Shown: piece by piece, positions 28,461 to 37,009 of the stretch
Layout of the letters: each line of letters opens with the position of its first letter
Numbering within the stretch: position 1 is the stretch's first letter
From: Arenibacter algicola
Lineage (GTDB): Bacteria > Bacteroidota > Bacteroidia > Flavobacteriales > Flavobacteriaceae
DNA: 64,000 bases
Assembly: GCF_018860365.1 (NCBI RefSeq)
Contig: NZ_JAHKPO010000023.1
Span: 123,759-187,758, forward strand
Direction: 5' to 3'
Program-made: the position numbers and the translations under genes
The notes under the pieces: model-generated
The model's input: the letters and a program-made list of their open reading frames with translations, nothing else
Told to the model about the DNA's origin: nothing
Databases searched by the model: none

Positions 28461-29811
28461 TTCAGGTATTGGTGCCCAGAACAAAAAGACCGAAGGAGAT
28501 ATTAATTTTACTCCGGCACGTGCTGCTTGGATGGACTCTGAGATTAGCGAGGAAACCAAACAAATTTTGGAACGGGATGCCAGATATTTCCTTCATCAAT
28601 CCATGTCCACTCCTTGTCTGGATGTTTTACAAAGTTGTGAGGGACCCTATATTGAGAACATATCAGGAAAAAAATACCTGGATTTCCATGGCAATAATGT
28701 GCACCAAGTTGGCTACGCCAATCCAAATCTAATTGAAAAAATTATTGAGCAATTAAAAGTTTTGCCTTTTTCCCCAAGACGTTATACCAACATTCCTGCC
28801 ATTGATTTTGCTGAAAAATTGGCCTCTTTGATGCCATCCGATCTTAACAGGGTGCTCTTGACTCCTAATGGAAGTTCTTCCATAGGAATTGCCCTAAAAT
28901 TATCGAGGGCCGTCACGGGCAGATTTAAGGTGGTTTCTTTTTGGGATTCTTTTCACGGGGCTTCCTTGGATGCCATCAGCGTGGGTGGGGAAGCCGTTTT
29001 TAGGGAGTCCATGGGGCCATTAATGCCAGGAGTGGAGCGTATTCCACCACCTGTTACCTACCGTGGAATTTTTGAAGACAATGAGGATAAATGTTTGGAA
29101 TATTTGGAATATGTGTTTTCCAAGGAAGGCGATATTGGGGCTTTTATTGCCGAAACTATTAGGAATACGGATGTTCAATTGCCCTCCAAAGCATTTTGGA
29201 AGAAGGCCAGGGAGCTTTGCACCAAATATGGGGTATTACTTATTTTGGATGAAATTCCAATAGCTCTTGGCAGAACAGGTAAGATGTTTGTTTTTGAACA
29301 TTATGGAATAGAACCGGATATATTGTGTATTGGAAAGGGATTGGGGGGTGGAATATTTCCTCAGGCTGCAATTATCACTAGGGACGAATACAACAAGTTC
29401 GGGGATATCTCGCTGGGACACTATACCCATGAAAAAAGTCCGTTAGGTGCCGTAGCAGGACTTGGTACCATTGCCTTTTTGGAAAATGAAAAAATATTGG
29501 ACAAGGTCAAGGCAGATGAAAAATACCTAAAAACGTCACTGGGCGCATTACAGTTAAAATATCCCCTTATTGGTGATGTCAGGGGTATGGGATTGTTGTG
29601 GGGTGTAGAATTGGTGAAGGACAAGAAAACCAAGGAAAAGGCGATAGATGAGGCGGAGGTGGTCATGTACGAATGTTTAAAACGAGGCCTTAGCTTTAAG
29701 GTTTCTGCGGGTAACGTTCTGCAATTGTCACCCGCACTTACCATAAGTAGAAAAGAACTGGATTCGGCCTTAAATATTCTGGATGAAAGTTTGGCCATTG
29801 TACATTCGTAA
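28447..29811 (+). CDS. Class III aminotransferase-fold enzyme, PbfA-like
   Basis: A 454-residue cytoplasmic PLP enzyme of aminotransferase class III. PLP residues are Asp269 in LILDEIPIALGRTG and Lys297 in CIGKGLGGGIF. The N-terminal blocks RYFLHQSMSTPCLDV, YLDFHGNNVHQVGYANP and FWDSFHGASLDAISVGGE are, from memory, those of (R)-1-hydroxy-2-aminoethylphosphonate ammonia-lyase (PbfA) and close relatives rather than of GABA or ornithine aminotransferases. PbfA feeds 2-aminoethylphosphonate degradation. A phosphonate role would fit the neighbouring phosphoesterases, but phnW, phnX, phnY and phnA are not in the window, so another ethanolamine-like substrate remains possible. Confidence 0.7.
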   Translation: MKQDNSGIGAQNKKTEGDINFTPARAAWMDSEISEETKQILERDARYFLHQSMSTPCLDVLQSCEGPYIENISGKKYLDFHGNNVHQVGYANPNLIEKIIEQLKVLPFSPRRYTNIPAIDFAEKLASLMPSDLNRVLLTPNGSSSIGIALKLSRAVTGRFKVVSFWDSFHGASLDAISVGGEAVFRESMGPLMPGVERIPPPVTYRGIFEDNEDKCLEYLEYVFSKEGDIGAFIAETIRNTDVQLPSKAFWKKARELCTKYGVLLILDEIPIALGRTGKMFVFEHYGIEPDILCIGKGLGGGIFPQAAIITRDEYNKFGDISLGHYTHEKSPLGAVAGLGTIAFLENEKILDKVKADEKYLKTSLGALQLKYPLIGDVRGMGLLWGVELVKDKKTKEKAIDEAEVVMYECLKRGLSFKVSAGNVLQLSPALTISRKELDSALNILDESLAIVHS

Positions 29812-29833
29812 TTAAAAATACATAGATCTAGAC

Positions 29834-31420
29834 ATGAAGATTAAAGTAATATTGTTTTTTGCCATGGCATTCCATGTATTGGGAGGTGCCCAAAATGCAA
29901 AGAAAGAATTTTTAATTCAACCCTATCTTCAGGATGCAGAGCCCAATTCCATTAAAATTATGTGGGAAACATCGGTGGGTGAGGAAAGCATGGTTGAATG
30001 GGGATCAACGCCAAAACTAGGCAAAAAGACCAAGGGTATTGCTTTTGACATCAATTTTAGTGAATCTAGAATTCACGAAGTTAAATTGGAAGGATTAAAG
30101 CGCTTTACCGAATATTACTATCGCGTGAAAACAGGAAAAATAGTGTCGGACATTTTTCAATTTAAAACCCCTCCCTTTGCCAGTGACCATGAGTCCTTTA
30201 AAATTGTGGCTATGAGCGATATGCAAATAGACCACAATAATCCTAATAAGTTTTCGGAAGTAGTCAATGATGGCATATTGCAATATTTGGAAAAAGAGTT
30301 CGGGGGCAAACTTCCCAATAATTTGGCCATGGTGATGATACCTGGTGATTTGGTGGAGAATGGTACCAAATATTATCAATGGAAAGATCATTTTTTTAAT
30401 CCCGCTGAAAGATTATTTGCGGAGGTGCCGGTCTACCCAGTATTGGGGAACCACGAAAAAAATTCGGTATTTTATTTTAAGTATTTCAGTCTGCCGGAAA
30501 ACGGCACGCCGGCCTATGCGGAACACTGGTGGTTCAAGGACTATGGCAATACCAGGATTATAGGGCTCAATTCCAACGATGGCTATAATAACAGTAGGGA
30601 TCAGTATGAGTGGTTGCAAAAGCTATTGGATGAAACTGCACAGAACGATGAGGTAGATTTTGTTTTTGCTCAATTGCACCATCCCCACAAATCGGAACTT
30701 TGGATTCCCGGAGAAGAGGATTTTACGGGAAAGGTGGTAGCTCTTTTGGAAGCCTTTACCACTAAGACAGGGAAGCCCAGTATCCACTTTTTTGGACATA
30801 CCCACGGTTATTCCAGAGGTCAGTCCAAAGATCATAAGCACTTATGGATCAATGTTGCCTCTGCAGGAGGGGCCATTGACAATTGGGGGGAATTTGAAGG
30901 CAGGGATTACGATGAATTTACGGTAACCCAGGACGAGTATGGTTTTGTGATGGTGGAAGTTGATGCCAGTCCGGAAGACCCTAAGTTTACCATTAAGAGA
31001 ATTAGTCAGGGGAACGAAGAGTTGGAGCGAAAAAATGAACTTAGGGACAGTCTGGTCATTTATAAAAACGAAAGAAAGCCTGGAGCGCCCAGTGTTATCT
31101 CACCCAATAACAAAACGGTTGATTTTACAGGTACTACACTAAAAGCCGGGGATTTTAATAGCAGCTTCAGCAATGCATTCCATGCGGCTTCCCATTGGCA
31201 GATTGCAGAGAGCAACGACTTTGAAAAGCCAATTTTTGACAGCTGGAAACAATTCGAAAATTGGTACTACAAGGAAAATAGGCAAAAGGATGATGACCTT
31301 ACCGATGAAAAAACCAATAGGTTAAAACCCAACACTACCTATTACTGGAGGGTCCGTTACCGGGATCAAAATTTAAATTGGAGCGACTGGTCAACTACCG
31401 CTACATTTGAGACTAATTAA
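29834..31420 (+). CDS. Purple-acid-phosphatase-like metallophosphoesterase
   Basis: A 528-residue exported protein with a signal peptide (residues 1-19, LGGAQ). Residues 22-115 form a fibronectin-like domain as in purple acid phosphatases (IQPYLQDAEPNSIKIMWET). The calcineurin-like phosphoesterase core follows, with MSDMQID, PGDLVENG, VLGNHEKN, LHHPHK and FGHTHGYSRG as the dimetal ligand motifs. A second fibronectin-like domain (about residues 415-528, TTYYWRVRYRDQN) closes the protein. It probably removes phosphate from a small organic ester outside the cytoplasm. It starts 22 bases after the PbfA-like gene, ending the operon. Confidence 0.87.
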   Translation: MKIKVILFFAMAFHVLGGAQNAKKEFLIQPYLQDAEPNSIKIMWETSVGEESMVEWGSTPKLGKKTKGIAFDINFSESRIHEVKLEGLKRFTEYYYRVKTGKIVSDIFQFKTPPFASDHESFKIVAMSDMQIDHNNPNKFSEVVNDGILQYLEKEFGGKLPNNLAMVMIPGDLVENGTKYYQWKDHFFNPAERLFAEVPVYPVLGNHEKNSVFYFKYFSLPENGTPAYAEHWWFKDYGNTRIIGLNSNDGYNNSRDQYEWLQKLLDETAQNDEVDFVFAQLHHPHKSELWIPGEEDFTGKVVALLEAFTTKTGKPSIHFFGHTHGYSRGQSKDHKHLWINVASAGGAIDNWGEFEGRDYDEFTVTQDEYGFVMVEVDASPEDPKFTIKRISQGNEELERKNELRDSLVIYKNERKPGAPSVISPNNKTVDFTGTTLKAGDFNSSFSNAFHAASHWQIAESNDFEKPIFDSWKQFENWYYKENRQKDDDLTDEKTNRLKPNTTYYWRVRYRDQNLNWSDWSTTATFETN

Positions 31421-31567
31421 TGTTAAAAATGGGTATTATAGGACTATCTTTTTAGATCAAATTTCAAATTAAGGATAAATTAGGTCACAAACGCGGAGAA
31501 AAAAATATTGGTATTTGAATTAATTCATAATTGCATAGTTTTTGTAACTTTATTATAAAATGATTAT

Positions 31568-31810
31568 ATGGGCACGGCAGAATTAAACAAAACCAAAAAA
31601 GAGCTTGTAGGATGGATTCAAGCGTTGACCGATGATTCTATTTTAAGTCTCCTTAATTCTGTTAAATTGTCTAGTGAGGACAAATCTGCAGACTGGTGGG
31701 AAGAACTTACAGAAACGGATAGGATTAATATCCTAAGGGGCATCAAGGATTATCAGCAAGGTGAAAGTGTGGAATCCAGTGAATTCTGGGAAGGTTTAAA
31801 CAATGGATAA
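31568..31810 (+). CDS. Small antitoxin-like protein
   Basis: An 80-residue acidic protein of the type encoded ahead of RelE/ParE toxins in Bacteroidota: a short helical N-terminus (TAELNKTKKELVGWI), then a C-terminal toxin-wrapping region (WWEELTETDRINILRGIKDYQ, cut here into its helix, and GESVESSEFWEG). It overlaps the toxin reading frame by eight bases, the usual arrangement for such pairs. The toxin is interrupted, so this may be an orphan antitoxin now. Confidence 0.7.
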   Translation: MGTAELNKTKKELVGWIQALTDDSILSLLNSVKLSSEDKSADWWEELTETDRINILRGIKDYQQGESVESSEFWEGLNNG

Positions 31811-32096
31811 ACCTTATAGGGTTGAATGGACAAAAAGGTCATTGCACAATGCCATTTCCATTAAACATTGCCTGATTCAAAAGTTCGCTGTAAAGGAGGT
31901 CGCCAAATTTGAAGGTTTACTTCGGCAATTTGAATTAACGGTTTCGAATTTCCCTACATTATATCCTGAATCAAAAAGTTAAAAACTTTTAAGGCGAGCA
32001 GTTATTCATAAAAATACAACTGTTTATTATATTTTCAACAAAGACCAAGTAACGGTTATAGCTATGAAGGACAATCGGCAAAGGAAGGCCCTTTGA
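31803..32096 (+). pseudogene. ParE/RelE-type toxin interrupted by in-frame TAA
   Basis: The frame starting at 31803 encodes MDKPYRVEWTKRSL and continues to YPESKS, stops at TAA (31980-31982), then continues in the same frame with KLLRRAVIHKNTTVYYIF and DNRQRKAL to a TGA at 32094-32096. Both halves match the ParE/RelE fold, including the conserved RRAVIHKNTTVYY strand, and together make the normal length of about 97 residues. A single nonsense codon, not a frameshift, breaks it. It is most likely an inactivated toxin; a sequencing error or read-through is the alternative. Confidence 0.75.
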
Positions 32097-32148
32097 TATT
32101 CCGATTAAAATTCACGACTCTGCCGGATTGATCTTTAAAAGAGTAAGA

Positions 32149-33945
32149 TTACACCTCCGATAAAGAAAGCGTTTCTATCTCCATTTTAAAACCTTCCAAT
32201 GTTTTTAAACCTTGTGTCAATTCTGTTAGAACAGAGTCCTTTACGTTTTCAAATTGTCCTTTAAGGCTGCCAAATAATTGTTGGTAATAGGTGATACCCT
32301 CATTTAAATTATGGGTAAAGGTCAACAGGTATTTTTCCTGTTTTTTATTCATGGATTCCCTGGACTCCTCAATCTTATTTTTAAGATAATCAAGGTAAAT
32401 CCCCAATTCCTTAACAAACATATGGGGTCTATCGGTTCTCTCAATAACATTGCCACGTCCGTATATATGGTCCACCATTTCCTTTAATGTCATTATTTTG
32501 GAATAATAAGCCATATTGGGTCCGGGGCAGATAGATACGCCTGATCCTTCTGTTTTAGTATCCAGGCCATAGGCCAATAAGGCAGAGGTACCTAAACCTA
32601 CACAGGTACATGATTTCTCTGTTATTTTATTCAATCTTCCGGTATATTCTTTTTCGGATAGATCCAGATCATCCAGTTCCTTAATTTTTAAATTTTGGTA
32701 TTGCCTTGAGGCAGTACATAGCCCTTTGTCAGAGTAATCCTTGTTTAAGGCTACAAATTTCTTTGGACAGGAGCTTCCTGGCCGATCCTTATCTATGTTT
32801 TTTTGTTTTTCCATATCCTTGGTGTTTCCACGAAGGTTGTGGAATGGTACTCCCAATGGGGATATATCGCTCAGGTACAAATCCTCTTCTTTTGCGGCGA
32901 CCAATTTCTCCAAGGTGGACTTGTCTACGGTAGTGGCCTCCGGAACCAATAAAAATGGGGTCCCCCAACCTACAGAATCCACTTTGTAATGATCCATAAG
33001 AAATTGGTGTTCCTCAGCAGTACCAACACCACCCTGGGCGGTGATTTTTAAGGATAGATTCTGTTTGGGTACTTGTCGGCCTTTGTTGGCCAGTGCCGGA
33101 ATTAAAATGCCGTGGATTTCATCTATGTAAGCTTGTCTGTTGTCCCTGAACTCGGCCATAATAGGGCCCATTAAATAACCATCTGTAGCAAAGGCATGCC
33201 CACCACAATTTAACCCGGATTCTATCCTATACTCTGATACCCAAATTCCTTTCTTTGCCAAAAATTTGCCTTGGATCAAAGCAGATCTATAATCACTGAC
33301 TTTTAAGACTATCTTCTTTTTAATATTTCCGTTTTCATCAGGGAAAAAATCATCGAAATTTTCCAGGTAACTATAAAGTCGGGGGTTCATCCCAGCAGAA
33401 AGAATAACGGAGGAATATAGTTCGCTCATAGCATATCCACGCAAGGCTGCATGAGCATCATTAAATTCAGTGGGCAGCTTGTCATTTTTTGTATAATTGT
33501 CCTTGTCCACCTTGGTCATAATATTGACATCGATGCTGCCCATGGACAAATTCTCCTTTAACCATTTTTTAATTTCAGCAGATTTGAAATCGTTTGAAGT
33601 AAGTTTTTCAAATTCTTCCTTTAGATGGGAAGCATTTGGCAGGAGGCCTAAATATTCCTTTATTTCATGCGCAGAATTTTTTAGGTCCTCAAATTTTTTG
33701 TGTGCTGCATCATTGATCAAGTTGAGATAACTGGTAATTCTTTTGGCCCTAAAATCTTCCAATTTATCTGAAATTTCCTGGTATGGTAGTTCAAATTTTT
33801 CACAGTACATTTTCCTTAATTTTTCAATCAGGATATCATCTACCAAAGAAATAACAGAATCTATGCCAAGGTGGGAAACTTTTAGGGGGGTATCTATGGT
33901 AAATCCGATTCCCATTACCGGAATATGAAAGCTATGTTTTTTCAT
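32149..33945 (-). CDS. Uncharacterised protein, nitronate-monooxygenase-like barrel with cysteine cluster
   Basis: A 598-residue protein I cannot assign to a named family. The N-terminus (VMGIGFTIDTPLKVSHLGID) and the blocks ESGLNCGGHAFATDG (residues 243-256) and ITAQGGVGTAEEHQFL followed by DSVGWGTPFLLVPEA resemble flavin-binding TIM barrels such as nitronate monooxygenase or FabK. Residues 390-475 carry Cys393, 410, 446, 448 and 473, a spacing that could hold an iron-sulfur cluster. The C-terminus is helical, possibly coiled-coil. There is no signal peptide or membrane span. It stands alone on the minus strand beside the broken toxin gene. An FMN- and Fe-S-dependent oxidoreductase is my inference. 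Confidence 0.6.
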   Translation of the reverse strand: MKKHSFHIPVMGIGFTIDTPLKVSHLGIDSVISLVDDILIEKLRKMYCEKFELPYQEISDKLEDFRAKRITSYLNLINDAAHKKFEDLKNSAHEIKEYLGLLPNASHLKEEFEKLTSNDFKSAEIKKWLKENLSMGSIDVNIMTKVDKDNYTKNDKLPTEFNDAHAALRGYAMSELYSSVILSAGMNPRLYSYLENFDDFFPDENGNIKKKIVLKVSDYRSALIQGKFLAKKGIWVSEYRIESGLNCGGHAFATDGYLMGPIMAEFRDNRQAYIDEIHGILIPALANKGRQVPKQNLSLKITAQGGVGTAEEHQFLMDHYKVDSVGWGTPFLLVPEATTVDKSTLEKLVAAKEEDLYLSDISPLGVPFHNLRGNTKDMEKQKNIDKDRPGSSCPKKFVALNKDYSDKGLCTASRQYQNLKIKELDDLDLSEKEYTGRLNKITEKSCTCVGLGTSALLAYGLDTKTEGSGVSICPGPNMAYYSKIMTLKEMVDHIYGRGNVIERTDRPHMFVKELGIYLDYLKNKIEESRESMNKKQEKYLLTFTHNLNEGITYYQQLFGSLKGQFENVKDSVLTELTQGLKTLEGFKMEIETLSLSEV

Positions 33946-34318
33946 ACGTTTAAATATTTTTATTTGTTGGACCCTTAGGGTGTTACTTCTAAAATATAAA
34001 TCAGAGCTATCTATTTATGGGATAACTACTTATCATGGTAAAGTCCAAATATGAATCGACAAATTTTAGGAGAAATGCGTTCTTAGAATATGATAATTAT
34101 CAGGAAATGCATAAAATATTTACGGGACAATTAGGGTGTTGGGAAATACGCTTATCCTTTGGAGGTAGAGGCTTTTATTTTTGGTAATGTTAGCTTGAAG
34201 TTTAGTTAACTTCTAGACGGGTTTTTAATACGATTTTTGTTTCGAAAAGTTTGAGTTAGTATTAGTTTGAGTTAGTCTAGTTGAAGAGCTGGTGCATTGC
34301 ACCAGCTTTTTTTGCTTA
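33946..34318. other. Intergenic region with direct repeat and orphan terminator
   Basis: This 373-base gap holds no open frame of note. AGTTTGAGTTAGT occurs twice, at 34248-34260 and 34264-34276, just before a strong + strand terminator at 34285-34314. Nothing on the + strand upstream explains that terminator, so an unannotated short transcript may end there. Confidence 0.5.
34285..34314 (+). terminator. Strong terminator without an upstream + strand gene
   Basis: AGCTGGTGC and GCACCAGCT form a perfect 9-bp stem with a three-base loop, followed by seven T on the + strand. The minus-strand TauE gene ends at 34319, but the T run lies on the wrong side to terminate it. Confidence 0.75.
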
Positions 34319-35083
34319 TTATCTGAAAAGAATTAGGAAGGCCCCAATAGCGGTTAGGATCAAAATCATCTTACGATAGAATTGTTCTTTTATGATTTTT
34401 ACCAAGCGCACGCCAACAATAATTCCCAAAATAATTCCGGGAACCAATTTTAGATTAATTATTAGGGTTTCAGGAGTAATGGTCTTCCATATAAAAATAT
34501 GAAAGGGCAGTTTAAATATGTTCACTATAAAAAAGAGCCAGGCCGCGGTTCCAATAAATTCGTTCTTTGGCAGCCTCATGGCCAAAAAATAAATGTTGGA
34601 AAAGGCTCCGGCCAAATTGCCTATCATGGTGGTAATACCCGCCATGGTTCCTATAAAACCGGCAAATGCCCAATGGGTAGGAACGTTTTTGGATTTTTTT
34701 CTGTCCCACCAGTACATCATTATAACCGTTCCCAAAATTATAACGGACATGCTGATCTTAAAGGTGGTTTCCGGCAAATCTTTTCCTACGGCCGTGCCAA
34801 TAAGTATGCCAAGGATCATCCAAGGTAAAAAGGCAACTATATACTTCCACTGCGCATGTCTATTGTAATAAATTACGGCAAAGGCATCACCTACAACAAG
34901 CAGGGGTACGATTAATCCAGTTGACTCTTTGGCCCCAAAGGCCAATGCCATTAAAGTAACATTAATGATGGCTATTCCTTTTATTCCAGCTTTGGAAATT
35001 CCTATTACAAATGCGGCGGTTAAGGCAAGTGCCCAGGCCGTTGTGGATATATCCAGTGTTGTTGAGAGAATCATATGTGACAT
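34319..35083 (-). CDS. TauE/SafE-family permease
   Basis: A 254-residue integral membrane protein with about eight spans of the TauE/SafE (sulfite exporter) family: AAFVIGISKAGIKGIAII, IVPLLVVGDAFAVIYYN, GFIGTMAGITTMIGNLAGA and IWKTITPETL. Such permeases export small anions, often sulfite or organosulfonate by-products, or import them. The ATG at 35083 is used; a TTG at 35101 and another ATG at 35074 are alternatives. It is divergent from the SSS symporter with about 74 bases between the starts, so the two probably share a control region. Confidence 0.87.
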   Translation of the reverse strand: MSHMILSTTLDISTTAWALALTAAFVIGISKAGIKGIAIINVTLMALAFGAKESTGLIVPLLVVGDAFAVIYYNRHAQWKYIVAFLPWMILGILIGTAVGKDLPETTFKISMSVIILGTVIMMYWWDRKKSKNVPTHWAFAGFIGTMAGITTMIGNLAGAFSNIYFLAMRLPKNEFIGTAAWLFFIVNIFKLPFHIFIWKTITPETLIINLKLVPGIILGIIVGVRLVKIIKEQFYRKMILILTAIGAFLILFR

Positions 35084-35157
35084 TTGGCGAACAAAGGGCA
35101 AAAGTATCCCAAAAAAATTTATCTTTAGATCTTAATTCTCAAACCAAAGCCAAACTG

Positions 35158-36969
35158 ATGGAATTAAGTACCCTGGATTACAGTTTTATTGTCGTTTTTT
35201 TCTCAATCGTTTTATTTATCGGAATTTATGTCTCCAAGAAGTCCGGGGCCAGTTCATCGGAATATTTTCTTTCCGGTAGAACCATGCCATGGTGGTTGTT
35301 AGGTCTCTCTATGGTGGCCACAACCTTTTCTACCGATACACCCAATTTGGTGACCGATATTGTTCGTACCAACGGAGTTTCCGGAAACTGGGTTTGGTGG
35401 GCTTTTCTATTGACAGGTTTATTGACTGTCTTTGTTTACGCCAAACTTTGGAGGAAATCCAATGTAAATACAGATCTTGAATTTTATGAACTGCGCTATG
35501 GCGGTAAACCGGCAAGCTTTTTAAGAAAATTCAGGGCGGTTTACTTGGGGGTAATATTTAATGTGATTACAATGTCTGCTGTTACTTTGGCAGCAATTAA
35601 GATAGGAGGTATTATGTTGGGCTTGGAACCATGGGTAACCGTGGTGAGTGCAGGATTAATTACCGTGACTTTTAGTGCCTTGGGTGGGTTCAAAGGAGTG
35701 GTTTATACAGATTTCCTGCTTTTCTTTGTAGCTATGGGCGGTGCTATTGGAGCAGCCTACTACTTAGTGAATATTCCAGAAGTAGGAGGTATAACTGCAT
35801 TAATGGCCAATGAACATGTTGCGGATAAACTTGCTATTGTGCCCGACTTTAGCAATACAAATGCTTTGATCACCTTATTTATAATTCCTCTGGCAGTACA
35901 ATGGTGGAGTTCTTGGTATCCTGGTGCGGAACCAGGGGGTGGAGGTTACATAGCCCAACGTATGTTGGCTGCTAAAAATGAAAACCATGCCATAGGTGCT
36001 ACTTTCTTCTTCAATATTATGCATTATGCCTTACGTCCATGGCCATGGATTTTGGTAGCCTTGGCGTCCCTTGTAGTATATCCGGACATTGCTAGTATCC
36101 ATGAGGCTTTCCCCAATGTTGCGGTAGATAAATTAGGTCATGATTTGGCTTATTCCGCTATGTTGACCAAATTGCCAAGTGGATTGTTGGGATTGGTATT
36201 GGCTTCCCTTATTGCAGCTTATATGAGTACAATTTCTACCCAATTAAATTGGGGATCGTCCTATATTGTTTATGACTTTTACAAACAACAAATAAATCCC
36301 AATGCCTCCGAAAAAAGATTGGTTGCCGTTGGTAGAATATCCACAGTTATATTAATGGTCTTCAGTGCAGCATTGGCTTTGCTTTTACAGAATGCCTTAC
36401 AATTGTTTGAAGTACTCTTGGTATTTGGTGCGGGAACTGGGCTGATCTTTATATTGAGATGGTTCTGGTGGAGGATCAACGCATGGAGCGAGATTACGGC
36501 AATGTTTGCCTCGGGAATCATCTCCATAATATTAAAATTAACGGCTGTGGGACCTTTCTTATTTGCAGCGGAAACGGGTGTTTTCCCAGATTGGGCAGAA
36601 TATCCTTTTGTAGTAGTGGTTACTACGGTTATTTGGTTGGCAGCAACATATATGACCCAACCAGAATCTAAACAGGTATTGCAGGATTTTTACAAAAAAA
36701 TTCAACCTGGTGGGCCGGGTTGGTCCAAAGTGATCAAGGAGGCAAAAGATGAAAACGTAGAGATTGTGAACACCAAAGAAAAATGGAGTGTACCTGCAGG
36801 TATCACTGCCATGTTACTGGGTTGTGTATTAATCTACTCCTGCATGTTTGCCACTGGGTATTGGATATATGGAAAAACTACCAATGCACTTATTTTGACC
36901 GGTGTGGCCTTGGTGTCCGGATTGTTGTTGGCAAGGGCTTGGAATAAGATGAAAGATCATATTCTGTAG
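35158..36969 (+). CDS. Sodium:solute symporter (SSS) family transporter
   Basis: A 603-residue membrane protein with about 13-14 spans of the sodium/solute symporter family. Typical blocks are SEYFLSGRTMPWWLLGLSM, ALGGFKGVVYTDFLLFF and LLGLVLASLIAAYMSTIST, the last matching the sodium-binding helix with serine and threonine. It probably imports a sugar, sugar acid or amino acid with sodium. The ATG at 35158 gives the correct N-terminus; longer versions run into the divergent gene. The HGSNAT-like gene 40 bases downstream suggests a carbohydrate context, as in many Bacteroidota loci. Confidence 0.88.
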   Translation: MELSTLDYSFIVVFFSIVLFIGIYVSKKSGASSSEYFLSGRTMPWWLLGLSMVATTFSTDTPNLVTDIVRTNGVSGNWVWWAFLLTGLLTVFVYAKLWRKSNVNTDLEFYELRYGGKPASFLRKFRAVYLGVIFNVITMSAVTLAAIKIGGIMLGLEPWVTVVSAGLITVTFSALGGFKGVVYTDFLLFFVAMGGAIGAAYYLVNIPEVGGITALMANEHVADKLAIVPDFSNTNALITLFIIPLAVQWWSSWYPGAEPGGGGYIAQRMLAAKNENHAIGATFFFNIMHYALRPWPWILVALASLVVYPDIASIHEAFPNVAVDKLGHDLAYSAMLTKLPSGLLGLVLASLIAAYMSTISTQLNWGSSYIVYDFYKQQINPNASEKRLVAVGRISTVILMVFSAALALLLQNALQLFEVLLVFGAGTGLIFILRWFWWRINAWSEITAMFASGIISIILKLTAVGPFLFAAETGVFPDWAEYPFVVVVTTVIWLAATYMTQPESKQVLQDFYKKIQPGGPGWSKVIKEAKDENVEIVNTKEKWSVPAGITAMLLGCVLIYSCMFATGYWIYGKTTNALILTGVALVSGLLLARAWNKMKDHIL

Positions 36970-37009
36970 GTGAAGGTCGTATAAAAAGAAAGTAGGCACA
37001 AAACTAGGA

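Noticed and set aside
31803..31982. A free-standing 59-residue protein from the first half of the toxin
   Set aside because: The downstream frame continues the same fold to normal length, so a nonsense mutation in a longer gene explains it better.
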